NCBI RefSeq assembly: GCF_965204935.1
Contig: NZ_CBDBFO010000002.1
Length of the DNA: 64,000 bases
DNA from: Hoeflea_A sp965204935
Lineage (GTDB): Bacteria; Pseudomonadota; Alphaproteobacteria; Rhizobiales; Rhizobiaceae
Strand: one strand, 5' to 3'
Part shown: piece by piece, positions 25,974 through 34,530 of the stretch
Position numbering within the stretch: the first letter of the stretch is position 1
Layout: the number at the start of each line of letters is the position of its first letter
The notes under the pieces: generated by a model
What the model saw: the letters and a program-made list of their open reading frames with translations, nothing else
Told to the model about the DNA's origin: nothing
Database searches by the model: none
Program-made: the position numbers and the translations under genes

Positions 25974-25990
25974 CATAAGTTTGACTTATG
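25974..25990. promoter_or_regulatory. LysR-type operator palindrome
   Basis: CATAAGT-TTG-ACTTATG is a perfect 7-bp inverted repeat of the T-N11-A type, 18 bp from the LysR start codon and 90 bp from the divergent aldolase start. Position and form match a LysR autoregulatory/activation site. Confidence 0.7.
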
Positions 25991-26080
25991 AGATTACTCG
26001 GAATTTCTCGTTTGTAAATTTTCCCGCGCGGCGCAAGTCTTTTGCGCGGAAACCGATGCCAGTGACAGCGGGAGGTTGAC

Positions 26081-26836
26081 GTGGCCATCCAGAACATGCC
26101 GTCGGCCGATGCCGAGGAGTGGAAACTGCGGGTTGACCTCGCAGCAGCATTTCGGCTGACTGTGCATTTCGACTGGCACGAATCTGTCGGCAATCATTTT
26201 TCGGCGGCGGTCAGCGACGACGGAAAGACTTTTCTTTTAAACCCGCGCTGGCAGCATTTCTCAACGATCCGGGCAAGCGACCTATTGCTGCTCCACGCCG
26301 ATGACGATGAGACCATGCAGCGCGAAAACGCACCGGATCCATCAGCCTGGTGCATTCACGGTTCGGTCCATGCTGCAGTCCCACAGGCAAGGGTGCTGCT
26401 CCACTGTCACCCGCCCTACGCCACCGCCCTGTGCGGGCTGAAGGATCCGGCCATCAAGCCGATCGACCAGAACACTGCCCGTTTTTTCAATCGATGCACG
26501 ATTGATCTCGAATTTGGCGGCATGGCCGATGAGACCGAGGAAGGGCGACGCATCGCCAGCGCCTTCGGCAACCACAGCATCATGATAATGGGCAATCACG
26601 GTGTCTCGGTTGCCGGGGATACCGTGGCCCACGCGTTTGAGGATCTTTATTTCCTCGAGCGCGCCGCAAGGACAATGGTGCTTGCCTATTCCACCGGCCA
26701 GCCGCTCAACGTCATGGACGATGCGTTGGCAGAAAAGACTGCGGCGGCGTGGGACGACTATCGCGGTGCGGCCGATGCCCATTTCGAGCAGCTCAAACTG
26801 ATGCTCGATCAAACCGATCCTTCCTACAGGGACTGA
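26081..26836 (+). CDS. Class II aldolase/adducin family protein
   Basis: 251 residues. The zinc site of the fold is IHGSVHAAVPQARVLLHCHPPYATAL (HxH) and a later His in MIMGNHGVSVAG. ALCGLKDPAIKPIDQNTARF and the C-terminal VAHAFEDLYFLERAARTMVLA are typical. Family members cleave or epimerise sugar phosphates or similar hydroxyketones; the substrate is unknown. GTG start with GGGAGG 6 nt upstream. First gene of the unit controlled by the divergent LysR. Confidence 0.88.
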   Translation: MAIQNMPSADAEEWKLRVDLAAAFRLTVHFDWHESVGNHFSAAVSDDGKTFLLNPRWQHFSTIRASDLLLLHADDDETMQRENAPDPSAWCIHGSVHAAVPQARVLLHCHPPYATALCGLKDPAIKPIDQNTARFFNRCTIDLEFGGMADETEEGRRIASAFGNHSIMIMGNHGVSVAGDTVAHAFEDLYFLERAARTMVLAYSTGQPLNVMDDALAEKTAAAWDDYRGAADAHFEQLKLMLDQTDPSYRD

Positions 26837-26843
26837 GACTGAG

Positions 26844-27878
26844 ATGAATGCTCCGCACACATTTGCCGCGACGAACGCAGCCTCGACGGGTGTTACGGTA
26901 GACAGGAAGCGCCTGAAGGCGCTGGCGCGCCGCTCCGACCGGCCGGGCGTGATCTTCCTTGCAAAATGGCTTTTTGCGCTGGCCCTGTCAGGCTTCGCAA
27001 TCTGGCTCGCCCTCGGAACCTTCTGGGTCTGGCCGGCAATGCTCCTGCACGGTGTCGTCCTTTGCGTTCCGGCCTACGCGCTTAGCCACGAAACGGCTCA
27101 TGGCACGGCCTTCAGGACCCGCTGGCTGAACGAAGCCGTGTTATGGGTCACGTCGTTTATTTACATCGAAGAGCCGCTGCACCGGCGTTACACCCACACG
27201 AACCACCACACATTCACCTGGCACGCCGGCAAGGACAGCCAGATGCCGTTTGCGACGCCCATGGACTTTTGGGGTTGGCTTCAGGAGGTTAGCGGCTTCG
27301 GCCTGGCGCGCTTCCATGTCACGGCGTTGCTCCGATTGTCAGCAGCCCGGTACACGCCAGTGATGCGGGATGTCATCCCGGAAACGGAACTTCCGAAGCT
27401 GACCCGAAATGCCCGCATCTTTCTTTTGCTCTATCTTGCCCTTGCCGGTCTCATCGCCGCCGGCGTTTCGTGGCCGCTATGGTTCCTGGTGCTTCCGCGC
27501 ATTCTCGGAGCGCCGGCCATGTTGCTTTTCACGCTCATCCAGCATGTCGAGATGCAGGAGAACTCGCCATCGATCGTTGAATCGACACGCTCCTTCGCGA
27601 CATCGTGGATCGGCCGGTTCTTATACATGAACATGAACAACCATATCGAACATCACCTCTACCCGCAGGTGCCGTTCCATGCCCTGCCTGAACTTCACGA
27701 GGAACTGAAAGGACAGTTGCCGGAACCGGATCCCGGTTTCTGGCGCACGAATGTCGAAGTCCTTTCCGTGGTTCTGAGACGCAGCCTCGGCCGTAACACC
27801 AAGGCACGATCGATCCGCCAGGCGCCCCACATGATCGGCGAAGGCCGTTTTGAACGCGTCGCCGAACGCACCATGTAG
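26844..27878 (+). CDS. Membrane fatty acid desaturase-type di-iron oxygenase
   Basis: 344 residues. The three histidine boxes are SHETAHG, HRRYTHTNHH and NNHIEHH, with two pairs of membrane helices between. This is the desaturase/hydroxylase superfamily that includes AlkB-like and beta-carotene enzymes. Electrons would come from a ferredoxin, and a Rieske ferredoxin gene follows 19 nt downstream. Together with the aldolase this suggests oxidation of a hydrophobic or alcohol substrate. 7 nt separate it from the aldolase. Confidence 0.9.
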   Translation: MNAPHTFAATNAASTGVTVDRKRLKALARRSDRPGVIFLAKWLFALALSGFAIWLALGTFWVWPAMLLHGVVLCVPAYALSHETAHGTAFRTRWLNEAVLWVTSFIYIEEPLHRRYTHTNHHTFTWHAGKDSQMPFATPMDFWGWLQEVSGFGLARFHVTALLRLSAARYTPVMRDVIPETELPKLTRNARIFLLLYLALAGLIAAGVSWPLWFLVLPRILGAPAMLLFTLIQHVEMQENSPSIVESTRSFATSWIGRFLYMNMNNHIEHHLYPQVPFHALPELHEELKGQLPEPDPGFWRTNVEVLSVVLRRSLGRNTKARSIRQAPHMIGEGRFERVAERTM

Positions 27879-27897
27879 TCCGGACCGGAGAGATCCT

Positions 27898-28209
27898 ATG
27901 CAAAACTGGATCAAGGTATGCGCGGCCGACGCGATCGCGGCTGAGGATCTCGTCCTGTAGGAAATGGATGGCAATTCATATGCCGTCTACAACACCGGCC
28001 AGGGCTTCTATGCAACGGATGGTCTTTGCACACATCAGGGCTATCCGCTTGACGATGGGATTGTCATCGGGACGGTGATCGAGTGCCCATTGCATGGTGG
28101 CCGTTTCGAGATCACCACCGGCAAGGCGCTGTCTGCACCCGTTTATGAGGACCTGAAGACCTACCCGGTCAAGGTCGAAGGCAATGCCGTCTATATCGCC
28201 ATCGACTGA
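27898..28209 (+). pseudogene. Rieske [2Fe-2S] ferredoxin gene with in-frame amber codon
   Basis: An ATG at 27898 with GGAG 8 nt upstream opens a frame (MQNWIKVCAADAIAAEDLVL) that ends after 20 codons at a TAG (27958-27960). The same frame continues with E-M-D-G-N-S-Y and a full Rieske domain: ligands Cys-x-His in GLCTHQGYP and Cys-x-x-His in ECPLHGGRF. Joined, the protein has the length of an NdoA/BphF-type ferredoxin (about 103 residues). Either the gene is dead, or an 81-residue product is made from the ATG at 27964, two codons past the stop, by re-initiation. The N-terminal strand lost this way is normally part of the fold. Confidence 0.8.
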
Positions 28210-28245
28210 GGCCAGTGTGAGCGCAGGACACTACCGTCTTTATCA

Positions 28246-28277
28246 TTGACATTTCTTATCGTGGATATATTTTATCC
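28246..28277 (+). promoter_or_regulatory. Promoter and operator of the Rrf2 gene
   Basis: TTGACA (28246-28251) and TATTTT (28268-28273) are spaced by 16 bp, a good housekeeping promoter. GGATA-N5-TATCC (28263-28277) is an inverted repeat lying over the -10 region. This suggests repression by the Rrf2 protein encoded 20 nt downstream. Confidence 0.6.
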
Positions 28278-28296
28278 ATGAATAGGAGATCGCCTC

Positions 28297-28797
28297 ATGA
28301 AACTCAGCGACGGTGTTGAATGGTCCATTCACTGCGTGATGCTCCTGGGTGCCTTGCCGCCGGACGCAACCCTCTCGGGAAAGGCGCTGGCCGAGTTTCA
28401 CGGCGTCCCGGAGAGCTATCTGCTCAAGCATCTCAAAATGCTGGTCGCAAGCGAAATACTGGCTTCGGTTCCCGGTCCGCGTGGCGGATACCGTCTGGCG
28501 CGGACACCGAGGGAAATCACCCTGCTTGACGTCGTCCAGGCCGTGGACGGCAAACGTCCGGCTTTCCGATGCACGGAGATCAGGCGGCGCGGGCCGTGCA
28601 GCCTTGAAGACAGCGCCTATACGGCCTGCTGCGGAGTCAATCGCGCGATGCTGCGTGCGGAACAGGCTTATCGCAAAGCTCTGTCGGAAGAGACAATTGA
28701 AGACATTACCGACGAATTCACAGCCGAAGCCGACCCGCGGCTAATGCCGCTTGGCCAGCGTTGGCTTGATGAGAATATGAGGATCCCGAAATCATGA
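28297..28797 (+). CDS. Rrf2 family transcriptional regulator
   Basis: 166 residues. Winged helix: VEWSIHCVMLLGALPPDATLSGKALAEFHGVPESYLLKHLKMLVASEILASVPGPRGGYRLAR. The sensing region holds several cysteines (FRCTEIRRRGPC and AYTACC), more than the three usual for Fe-S Rrf2 proteins such as NsrR/IscR, so redox or nitric-oxide sensing is possible. Its ATG follows AGGAG. The stop overlaps the start of the next gene (ATGA), so it is one operon with the epimerase. Confidence 0.9.
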   Translation: MKLSDGVEWSIHCVMLLGALPPDATLSGKALAEFHGVPESYLLKHLKMLVASEILASVPGPRGGYRLARTPREITLLDVVQAVDGKRPAFRCTEIRRRGPCSLEDSAYTACCGVNRAMLRAEQAYRKALSEETIEDITDEFTAEADPRLMPLGQRWLDENMRIPKS

Positions 28798-29735
28798 TTA
28801 TCTTTGTCACAGGCGCGACCGGCGTCCTCGGACGTCCCGTTGTGCAACGGCTGATCCAGAACGGACACCAGGTACGCGCGCTCAGCCGATCCGAAACAAA
28901 CCGGACATTGCTGCAAATAGCCGGCGCGGTTCCCCTGGACGCGGATCTGTTCGATCCGGTTTCGCTGGCCTCCGCCGTAGAAGGGTGCGACGCCATTCTC
29001 CACCTTGCCACACGGATCCCTACGGTCGCGGATCTGAAGGATCCAACCCTGTGGTCGGAGAATGACCGCATACGCCGCGACGGCATCCGCAACCTGATTG
29101 AGGCCGCCCGGGGCACGTCAGGCGTAAAGACGATCGTCTATCCCAGCATTACGTTCTTCTACGGAGATGGTGGGCCCGACTGGATTTCAGCTGACATGGC
29201 TGAAATCGCGCCCTGTGACGTTCTCAAATCGTCCCTTGATGCCGAGGCCGAGGTCGCGGCCTTTGCAGGCTCTTCAGCGGATCGAAGGGGCATCACTTTG
29301 CGTTTCGGCTACTTCTACGGTCCCTCGTCGCCGGACAGCGTGCAGGCTATCGAAATGGCGCGTAAAGGCCTCGCCATGACGGCTGCCGCCAGGCCGAGTT
29401 ACAAATCGATGATCTGGATCGACGACGCGGCTGCCGCCGTGGTCGAGGCCGTCGAAAACGCACCCAGCGGCGTCTACGATGTTGTCGAGGACGATCCAAG
29501 CACACAGCAGGAGGCCTTGGACGCACTTGCCACAGCGGTCGGGCGCAAGCGGTTGATGCGCCTGCCGCGCTTCTTGCTGCGATTTGCCGTGCCAAGTGAC
29601 CTGCGCGGAATCCTCGCCCGCAGTCAGCGTATTTCCAATGCACGCTTCCGCGACATGACCGGCTGGCGTCCGGAGGTTCCGTCGCAACGCGAAGGCTGGC
29701 GGCGGATGGGGATCAAAGCCGAAGCCGCTGAATAG
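28794..29735 (+). CDS. NAD(P)-dependent epimerase / short-chain dehydrogenase-like protein
   Basis: 313 residues, atypical/extended SDR. It starts MIIFVTGATGVLGRPVVQRLIQNGHQVRALSRS (GxxGxxG nucleotide site). The classical YxxxK is not obvious; a Tyr-Pro-Ser segment (IVYPSITFFYGDGG) lies where the catalytic Tyr would be expected. It belongs to the NmrA/SDR group often found beside Rrf2 or MarR regulators in stress operons. Translationally coupled to the Rrf2 gene. Confidence 0.85.
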   Translation: MIIFVTGATGVLGRPVVQRLIQNGHQVRALSRSETNRTLLQIAGAVPLDADLFDPVSLASAVEGCDAILHLATRIPTVADLKDPTLWSENDRIRRDGIRNLIEAARGTSGVKTIVYPSITFFYGDGGPDWISADMAEIAPCDVLKSSLDAEAEVAAFAGSSADRRGITLRFGYFYGPSSPDSVQAIEMARKGLAMTAAARPSYKSMIWIDDAAAAVVEAVENAPSGVYDVVEDDPSTQQEALDALATAVGRKRLMRLPRFLLRFAVPSDLRGILARSQRISNARFRDMTGWRPEVPSQREGWRRMGIKAEAAE

Positions 29736-29773
29736 CGAACGACACGGCCTTGCTGGTTGCTGATCGAATTATT

Positions 29774-29792
29774 TAGTTGTATTGTACAACTA
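29774..29792. promoter_or_regulatory. Perfect palindrome at the MarR-GNAT start (operator)
   Basis: TAGTTGTA-TTG-TACAACTA is a perfect 8-bp inverted repeat ending 2 bp before the ATG at 29795. This is the typical size for a MarR dimer. Its position leaves no room for a ribosome site, so binding would block either a leaderless transcript or translation from an upstream start. Confidence 0.75.
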
Positions 29793-29794
29793 TT

Positions 29795-30757
29795 ATGATC
29801 AGGCCCACACCGCAAACCGCAGACGATATCGAAGTGATCCGCTCGGCTTCGCGGACCCTTGTCCGCGAACTCGGTTTCATGAACCGCCATCTGGCCGAAA
29901 GCGATTTATCGCCTTCCGGTGTCCACGCGTTGCTGGAGATCGAGCGCGGCAATTGCAGAACCGCAAAGTCGCTCTGCGAGACGTTGCTTCTGGAAAAGTC
30001 GACAGTCAGCCGCCTCGTGCGCAACCTCGCTGACCGCGGCGAGATCAGGGAAGTCGTCGCACCGCATGATGGCCGGTCCAAATGGCTCGAACTCACCGAC
30101 AAGGGCCGCAATGCTTTGGTCGGTATCCACCGACACGCCATCGACCGAGTCATCGGCGCACTCGGGCCGCTCAAGGCCAGAGACAGGAAGGCCATTGTCA
30201 AAGGACTGACAGCCTATGCCAAAGCACTTCAGAAGGCGCGGCTGGATGGGCTCCCTGGAGAAAAAACGGGCCAGATCGACATCGTCTCCGGATACGAGCC
30301 GGGCCTGATCGGGCATATCGTAAAGATGCACGGCCTCGCGTATCACGAACTCGAAGGTTTCGGTGCTGCATTCGAAGCCAAAGTCGCGGACGGCCTGGCG
30401 GAATTCGCGACACGGCTCACCAATCCGAAAAACCAGATCTGGACTGCACATTTTGCTGGCGAAATTGTCGGATCGATTGCCATCGATGGCGAGAGCCTTG
30501 GTGACAACACCGCCCATCTGCGCTGGTTCCTTGTCAATGGTGCCGGTCGCGGCGGCGGTATCGGCAAACGTCTTCTCGGCGCGGCTCTGGAACACTGCGA
30601 TCATTGTCGCTTCTACGTAATCAAGCTTTGGACGTTCAAGGGTCTCGATGCAGCCCGCGCGCTTTATGAGCGAAACGGCTTCGTCCTCGAAGAGGAATAT
30701 TCCGGCGACCAGTGGGGTGTCCCGCTCACCGAACAGATCTTTATCCGCAGACTTTGA
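29795..30757 (+). CDS. MarR-GNAT fusion protein
   Basis: 320 residues. Residues about 10-145 are a MarR winged helix (LSPSGVHALLEIERGNCRTAKSLCETLLLEKSTVSRLVRNLADRGEIREVVAPHDGRSKWLELTDKG). Residues about 160-320 are a GNAT acetyltransferase (acetyl-CoA loop GAGRGGGIGKRLLGAALEH, ending LDAARALYERNGFVLEEEY). MarR-GNAT fusions are widespread and mostly unstudied. The downstream ring-cleaving dioxygenase suggests control by aromatic compounds. The ATG has no ribosome site because of the palindrome; a TTG six codons upstream is the other option. Confidence 0.88.
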   Translation: MIRPTPQTADDIEVIRSASRTLVRELGFMNRHLAESDLSPSGVHALLEIERGNCRTAKSLCETLLLEKSTVSRLVRNLADRGEIREVVAPHDGRSKWLELTDKGRNALVGIHRHAIDRVIGALGPLKARDRKAIVKGLTAYAKALQKARLDGLPGEKTGQIDIVSGYEPGLIGHIVKMHGLAYHELEGFGAAFEAKVADGLAEFATRLTNPKNQIWTAHFAGEIVGSIAIDGESLGDNTAHLRWFLVNGAGRGGGIGKRLLGAALEHCDHCRFYVIKLWTFKGLDAARALYERNGFVLEEEYSGDQWGVPLTEQIFIRRL

Positions 30758-30851
30758 AGCTGCCCTTTCGGTCACACGGCGACCTTGGCGGCACGAAACT
30801 GCCGCACCATAATAGAAGCGTTAAGGCAGCGCGATCGAATACGGGGCAGCA

Positions 30852-31784
30852 ATGATTGATCAGATCAAGGGTCTTCACCACGTCACATCACTGGCCAGTG
30901 ACGCACAACAGAACAACGGCTTCTTTACCCAGGTTCTTGGCCTGCGACGCATAAAGAAGACCGTGAATTTCGACCGGCCCGAGGTCTATCACCTCTATTA
31001 TGGCGACGCGGTGGGAACGCCAGGTGCGGTGATGACTTACTTTCCCATTCCCGACATCAAGCGGGCGCGAGCCGGCACCGGTGAAGTGGGCACCACCGTC
31101 TTCGCGGTGCCGGAAGAGTCTCTGCCCTATTGGCAGGACCGGCTGGAAGGCCTCGGTGTCGAAGGACTGACGGAGGCCGTCCGTTTCGGTGAACGGCGAC
31201 TGGGATTTCGCGGCCCTGACGGCGACGGCTTCGCGCTCGTCGAACAGGCGGGCGACAGCCGCAAACCCTGGGAGGGCTCCGATATCCCGGGTGACTGTGC
31301 AATCCGCGGCTTCCATTCGGCCACATTGCGCCTTGGCGCGCCCGAGGCCATGGCCGAGCTTCTCAGCTTCATGGGTTTCGAACAGACCGAAAGCGAGGGC
31401 AGCAATCAGCGCTTCAGGCTGGCAGCCGGAAACGGCGCCGACATTGTCGATGTTTCATCCATGCCTGGCGCCGAACCGGCGGTGGAAGGTGCCGGCTCCG
31501 TGCACCACATCGCCTTTGCGGTCGACAACCGACAACAGCAACTCGAAGTGCGTGAAGCGCTTGTCGATACCGGTTACTCGGTAACGCCCGTCATCGACCG
31601 GGATTACTTCTGGGCCATCTATTTCCGCACGCCCGGCGGCGTCCTGTTTGAAGTTGCAACCGCCGAACCGGGCTTCGATCGGGATGAAGATCGGGCCCAT
31701 CTCGGCGAAGCGCTCAAGCTGCCGGACCAACATGCGCATCTTCGGGAACAGCTGGAGCGCGATCTTCCGCCGATCACGGATTAG
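30852..31784 (+). CDS. Ring-cleaving dioxygenase (VOC family, MhqO/PcpA-like)
   Basis: 310 residues, two VOC modules. The first starts IKGLHHVTSLASDAQQNNGFFTQVLGLRRIKKTVNFD. The second starts AIRGFHSATLRLGAPEAMAELLSFMGF and carries GSVHHIAFAV and TPGGVLFEVATAEPGF, with His/His/Glu as the Fe(II) ligands. The family cleaves hydroquinones or catechols. It lies 94 nt after the MarR-GNAT gene. In bacilli the related mhqO gene is under the MarR protein MhqR, so the pairing makes sense. Confidence 0.85.
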   Translation: MIDQIKGLHHVTSLASDAQQNNGFFTQVLGLRRIKKTVNFDRPEVYHLYYGDAVGTPGAVMTYFPIPDIKRARAGTGEVGTTVFAVPEESLPYWQDRLEGLGVEGLTEAVRFGERRLGFRGPDGDGFALVEQAGDSRKPWEGSDIPGDCAIRGFHSATLRLGAPEAMAELLSFMGFEQTESEGSNQRFRLAAGNGADIVDVSSMPGAEPAVEGAGSVHHIAFAVDNRQQQLEVREALVDTGYSVTPVIDRDYFWAIYFRTPGGVLFEVATAEPGFDRDEDRAHLGEALKLPDQHAHLREQLERDLPPITD

Positions 31785-31872
31785 CGTGTTGTTTTCGATA
31801 AATATTATTTTTTACCGCAGCCATCATGAAATTTCGTTACAAGAATGAAAACGGTGGAGTCGATACTCGGAC

Positions 31873-32592
31873 ATGATGATCAAATCGCGGTTGGTTCCGT
31901 TTGTGATTGCCCTTTGTGTCTTCTGTGCCGAGGCCGGCGCGGAGACATCAACACTCTATCAGGGTCCCCTGCCCGTCAAAATCAAGGACAGGCTGGTGAC
32001 GGTCCCCGTGACGCTAAGCGGCGAGACCACAGGTGCGGATGCGGACACGCTCCTCTTGCGTGCGGCCGCCTATACCCGCGACCTTTCCCCGATCCTGAAA
32101 GAACAGCTGCAAATCCTCGCCGATGACAATATCAGCGCCTGCGAACTGCGGATCACCGTTCCTGAGACGGACGTCGGAGCTGTCGGCACCGAGCTCATCC
32201 TTTCCGCACTTGTAAACGCAGAGGCCTGGGTCTGCACGTCGTTCCTCAAGACACGTCTCGGTTCGGAAACTGCCCGGATAACGGCCAGTGTGACACCGCA
32301 GGTTCGCGATGGTCGCCTGCATCTTCAACCGGGCACCTTGAGCATAGACGGGATCGGCGACCTGATCGCGTCCATCGGGGGCAATCAGATCCTGCAGAAC
32401 CTGTACTTCCAGGCGATTGAGCGCTTCAACAATGATCCCGAGTTGACCAGTCTGCCGGGCAAACTGGCAGACGCGGGGTTTTCCTATCAATCGGCCAAGG
32501 TCGAACCCGCCGGCACGCCGACGCTGACCGTTGCCATCGCCGGTCCCAACGATCTTGTCTACCTAGCAAAGATCATCGCTGGAATACGGTAA
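31873..32592 (+). CDS. Secreted protein of unknown function
   Basis: 239 residues with a clear signal peptide (MMIKSRLVPFVIALCVFCAEAGA). The mature part alternates beta-prone and helical stretches: LYQGPLPVKIKDRLVTVPVTLSG, then VTPQVRDGRLHLQPGTLSIDGIGDLIASIGGNQILQNLYFQAIERFNND, then FSYQSAKVEPAGTPTLTVAIAG. This pattern recalls periplasmic lipid-binding (TULIP/DUF4403-like) barrels, but the similarity is faint. One Cys pair (Cys in ISACEL and VCTSFL) could form a disulfide. No close neighbour suggests a role. Confidence 0.7.
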   Translation: MMIKSRLVPFVIALCVFCAEAGAETSTLYQGPLPVKIKDRLVTVPVTLSGETTGADADTLLLRAAAYTRDLSPILKEQLQILADDNISACELRITVPETDVGAVGTELILSALVNAEAWVCTSFLKTRLGSETARITASVTPQVRDGRLHLQPGTLSIDGIGDLIASIGGNQILQNLYFQAIERFNNDPELTSLPGKLADAGFSYQSAKVEPAGTPTLTVAIAGPNDLVYLAKIIAGIR

Positions 32593-32672
32593 TAAGCGAA
32601 AACGGGTTCTTCACAGCGCAAATCCAGGCAACCGGTACGCCAATCGGGGCGCACGAACACGCACTTGACGGT

Positions 32673-32704
32673 GATGTCATTTGACATCTGAAACACTATA
32701 GTGT
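32673..32704. promoter_or_regulatory. Two adjacent palindromes before the L,D-transpeptidase gene
   Basis: GATGTCA-TT-TGACATC (32673-32688) and ACACTATAGTGT (32693-32704) are both perfect inverted repeats, 4 bp apart, about 90 nt upstream of the GTG at 32791. They look like operators for two factors or one complex. No promoter hexamers with good spacing could be assigned. Confidence 0.5.
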
Positions 32705-32790
32705 CGCCTTGAAGCCGCGATTCCGGGGGTGGAATGCAGTTCTGTGCATGCGCGGTCTTTGCCATGCACGGGCCAAAGGGAGCAAGGACC

Positions 32791-34476
32791 GTGAGGAGAA
32801 CACTACTAACGGCTTTGGCGGGCGCAACAATCGCCCTTGCAATGGCAGCGGACGCGCGGGCCCAGAGCAACGAGACCCAAACCGAGGCGGTGGAAGAAAC
32901 AGTCGATCAGGTGATCCGCAAAAGCGGGATCGATGAACGCAGCGGTTCGCCCGAGTGGTATCTCGCGATGCAGACCCGCCTTTATCTGCCGCAAAAGGGA
33001 TTTGAATCCGATACCAGGCGCGCCGAACGCATCGCGCTCTGGTACGAGGAACGCGACTATGAACCGATCTGGATCCGCAACGGCAAAGCGACCAACGCGG
33101 CCAAGGAGGTTGTGTTTGCTTTGTTGAATGCGCATGAGGACGGCCTGATCCCCGATCACTATGCCGCAGATGCGATTTTCCCGAAGCTGCAGGGAGACGC
33201 GGAACGCGGGCTGGCGGATTTCGAGGTTTCATTGTCCTATGCCGTCTCCCTATACGGCCAGAACCTGCGCAGCGGCAGGGTCAGTCCGAATGAAGTCAAC
33301 CGGGAGCTTATTATATATCCCGAGGAAGTCGGCGCCGATGTGCTCCTTCAACGCGTGGCGGATGCCGCCGACCCGATGGATGCGCTGCGTGACTTTGCAC
33401 CTGGAACGGCGCGCTACGAACGAATGAAGAACCACCTGATGCATCTCTTCGTGGTTCGCGCGACCGGTGGATGGACCAAGGTTCCGGAGGGCAACAGCCT
33501 GAAACCGGGCATGAGTGATCCGCGTGTTGCGGCCCTGCGGGAGCGCCTGGTCGAATCGAAGGACCTTGAACGCGGTACCCATACCGGAGACGTCTATGAC
33601 GGGGCGCTGGTCGAAGCAGCAGAACGCTTCCAGTCCCGTATGGGGTTGGAGACCGACGGCGTCGTCGGGCCGGCTACGCTGGAGCAGCTGAACACGACCG
33701 TTGAACAGCGCATCCGGCAGGTGGAACTCAATCTCGAGCGGCGGCGCTGGATGCAGGCGGATTTCGGCAACCCCTATATATTTGTCAATCTGGCCGATCA
33801 GGTCGTCAAATATGTTGTTGACGAGAAGACCGTCCATGCTGCCGTTACCCAGGTCGGAAAGCCCTATCACCGCACGCCGGTGTTTTCAGACGAGATGGAG
33901 TATCTGGAATTCAATCCGTACTGGAACGTGCCCTACTCCATTGCCACCAGGGAGTATCTTCCGAAGCTGAAATCCAATCCCTATGCGCTCGCCTCACAGA
34001 AGATCAATGTTCTGCTCAACGGCAAGCGCGTCGATCCTGGCGCTGTGGCCTGGGGCGGCTACTCGCGCTCCAATTTTCCGTTCAGGCTTCGCCAGGAGCC
34101 TGGGCCGAAAAATGCGCTCGGCCGGGTGAAGTTCATGTTCCCCAACCAGTTCAACATCTACATCCATGACACACCGTCGAAATCGAAATTCGACAGCGCC
34201 TCGCGCTACTACAGCCATGGCTGCATCCGCGTCGAGGATCCGATGAGGCTGGCGGAAGTCATTCTCGCAGCACAGGGAATGTCACGGGAGCAGATCGACG
34301 GCATCGTCAATTCAGGCAAGCGGCGCGTCGTCAAACTGGACACTCCGGTGCCGGTGCATGTTGTCTATCTGACCGCCTGGGTAAACAAGGACGGCTCCGT
34401 CCACTATCGCCGCGACGTCTATGGACGCGACGAAATCCTGTCGGCCGCGCTCGGCGTGGAAACGCTCTCACGGTAG
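32791..34476 (+). CDS. L,D-transpeptidase (YcbB/LdtD type)
   Basis: 561 residues from GTG 32791. Signal peptide of about 24 residues (LTALAGATIALAMAADARA). Scaffold domain, then a peptidoglycan-binding domain (VAALRERLVES ... LVEAAERFQSRMGLETDGVVGPATLEQLN). The YkuD catalytic domain ends with YIHDTPSKSKFDSASRYYSHGCIRVEDP, where His and Cys of SHGCIR form the active site. It makes 3-3 crosslinks in peptidoglycan, important in Hyphomicrobiales. An ATG at 32764 also opens the frame but has no ribosome site, while the GTG follows GGGAGCAAGGA. Confidence 0.92.
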   Translation: MRRTLLTALAGATIALAMAADARAQSNETQTEAVEETVDQVIRKSGIDERSGSPEWYLAMQTRLYLPQKGFESDTRRAERIALWYEERDYEPIWIRNGKATNAAKEVVFALLNAHEDGLIPDHYAADAIFPKLQGDAERGLADFEVSLSYAVSLYGQNLRSGRVSPNEVNRELIIYPEEVGADVLLQRVADAADPMDALRDFAPGTARYERMKNHLMHLFVVRATGGWTKVPEGNSLKPGMSDPRVAALRERLVESKDLERGTHTGDVYDGALVEAAERFQSRMGLETDGVVGPATLEQLNTTVEQRIRQVELNLERRRWMQADFGNPYIFVNLADQVVKYVVDEKTVHAAVTQVGKPYHRTPVFSDEMEYLEFNPYWNVPYSIATREYLPKLKSNPYALASQKINVLLNGKRVDPGAVAWGGYSRSNFPFRLRQEPGPKNALGRVKFMFPNQFNIYIHDTPSKSKFDSASRYYSHGCIRVEDPMRLAEVILAAQGMSREQIDGIVNSGKRRVVKLDTPVPVHVVYLTAWVNKDGSVHYRRDVYGRDEILSAALGVETLSR

Positions 34477-34497
34477 ATGTTGGCAGCAGCCAACCAG

Positions 34498-34522
34498 GGG
34501 CCGGACGGTCGTCGCCCGGCCC
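34498..34522. terminator. Hairpin between convergent genes
   Basis: GGGCCGG and CCGGCCC form a 7-bp G+C-rich stem with an 11-nt loop, 22 nt after the transpeptidase stop and just before the end of the convergent DUF4399 gene. No U-run follows on either strand, so efficiency as an intrinsic terminator is doubtful. Confidence 0.4.
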
Positions 34523-34530
34523 TCAGAACA

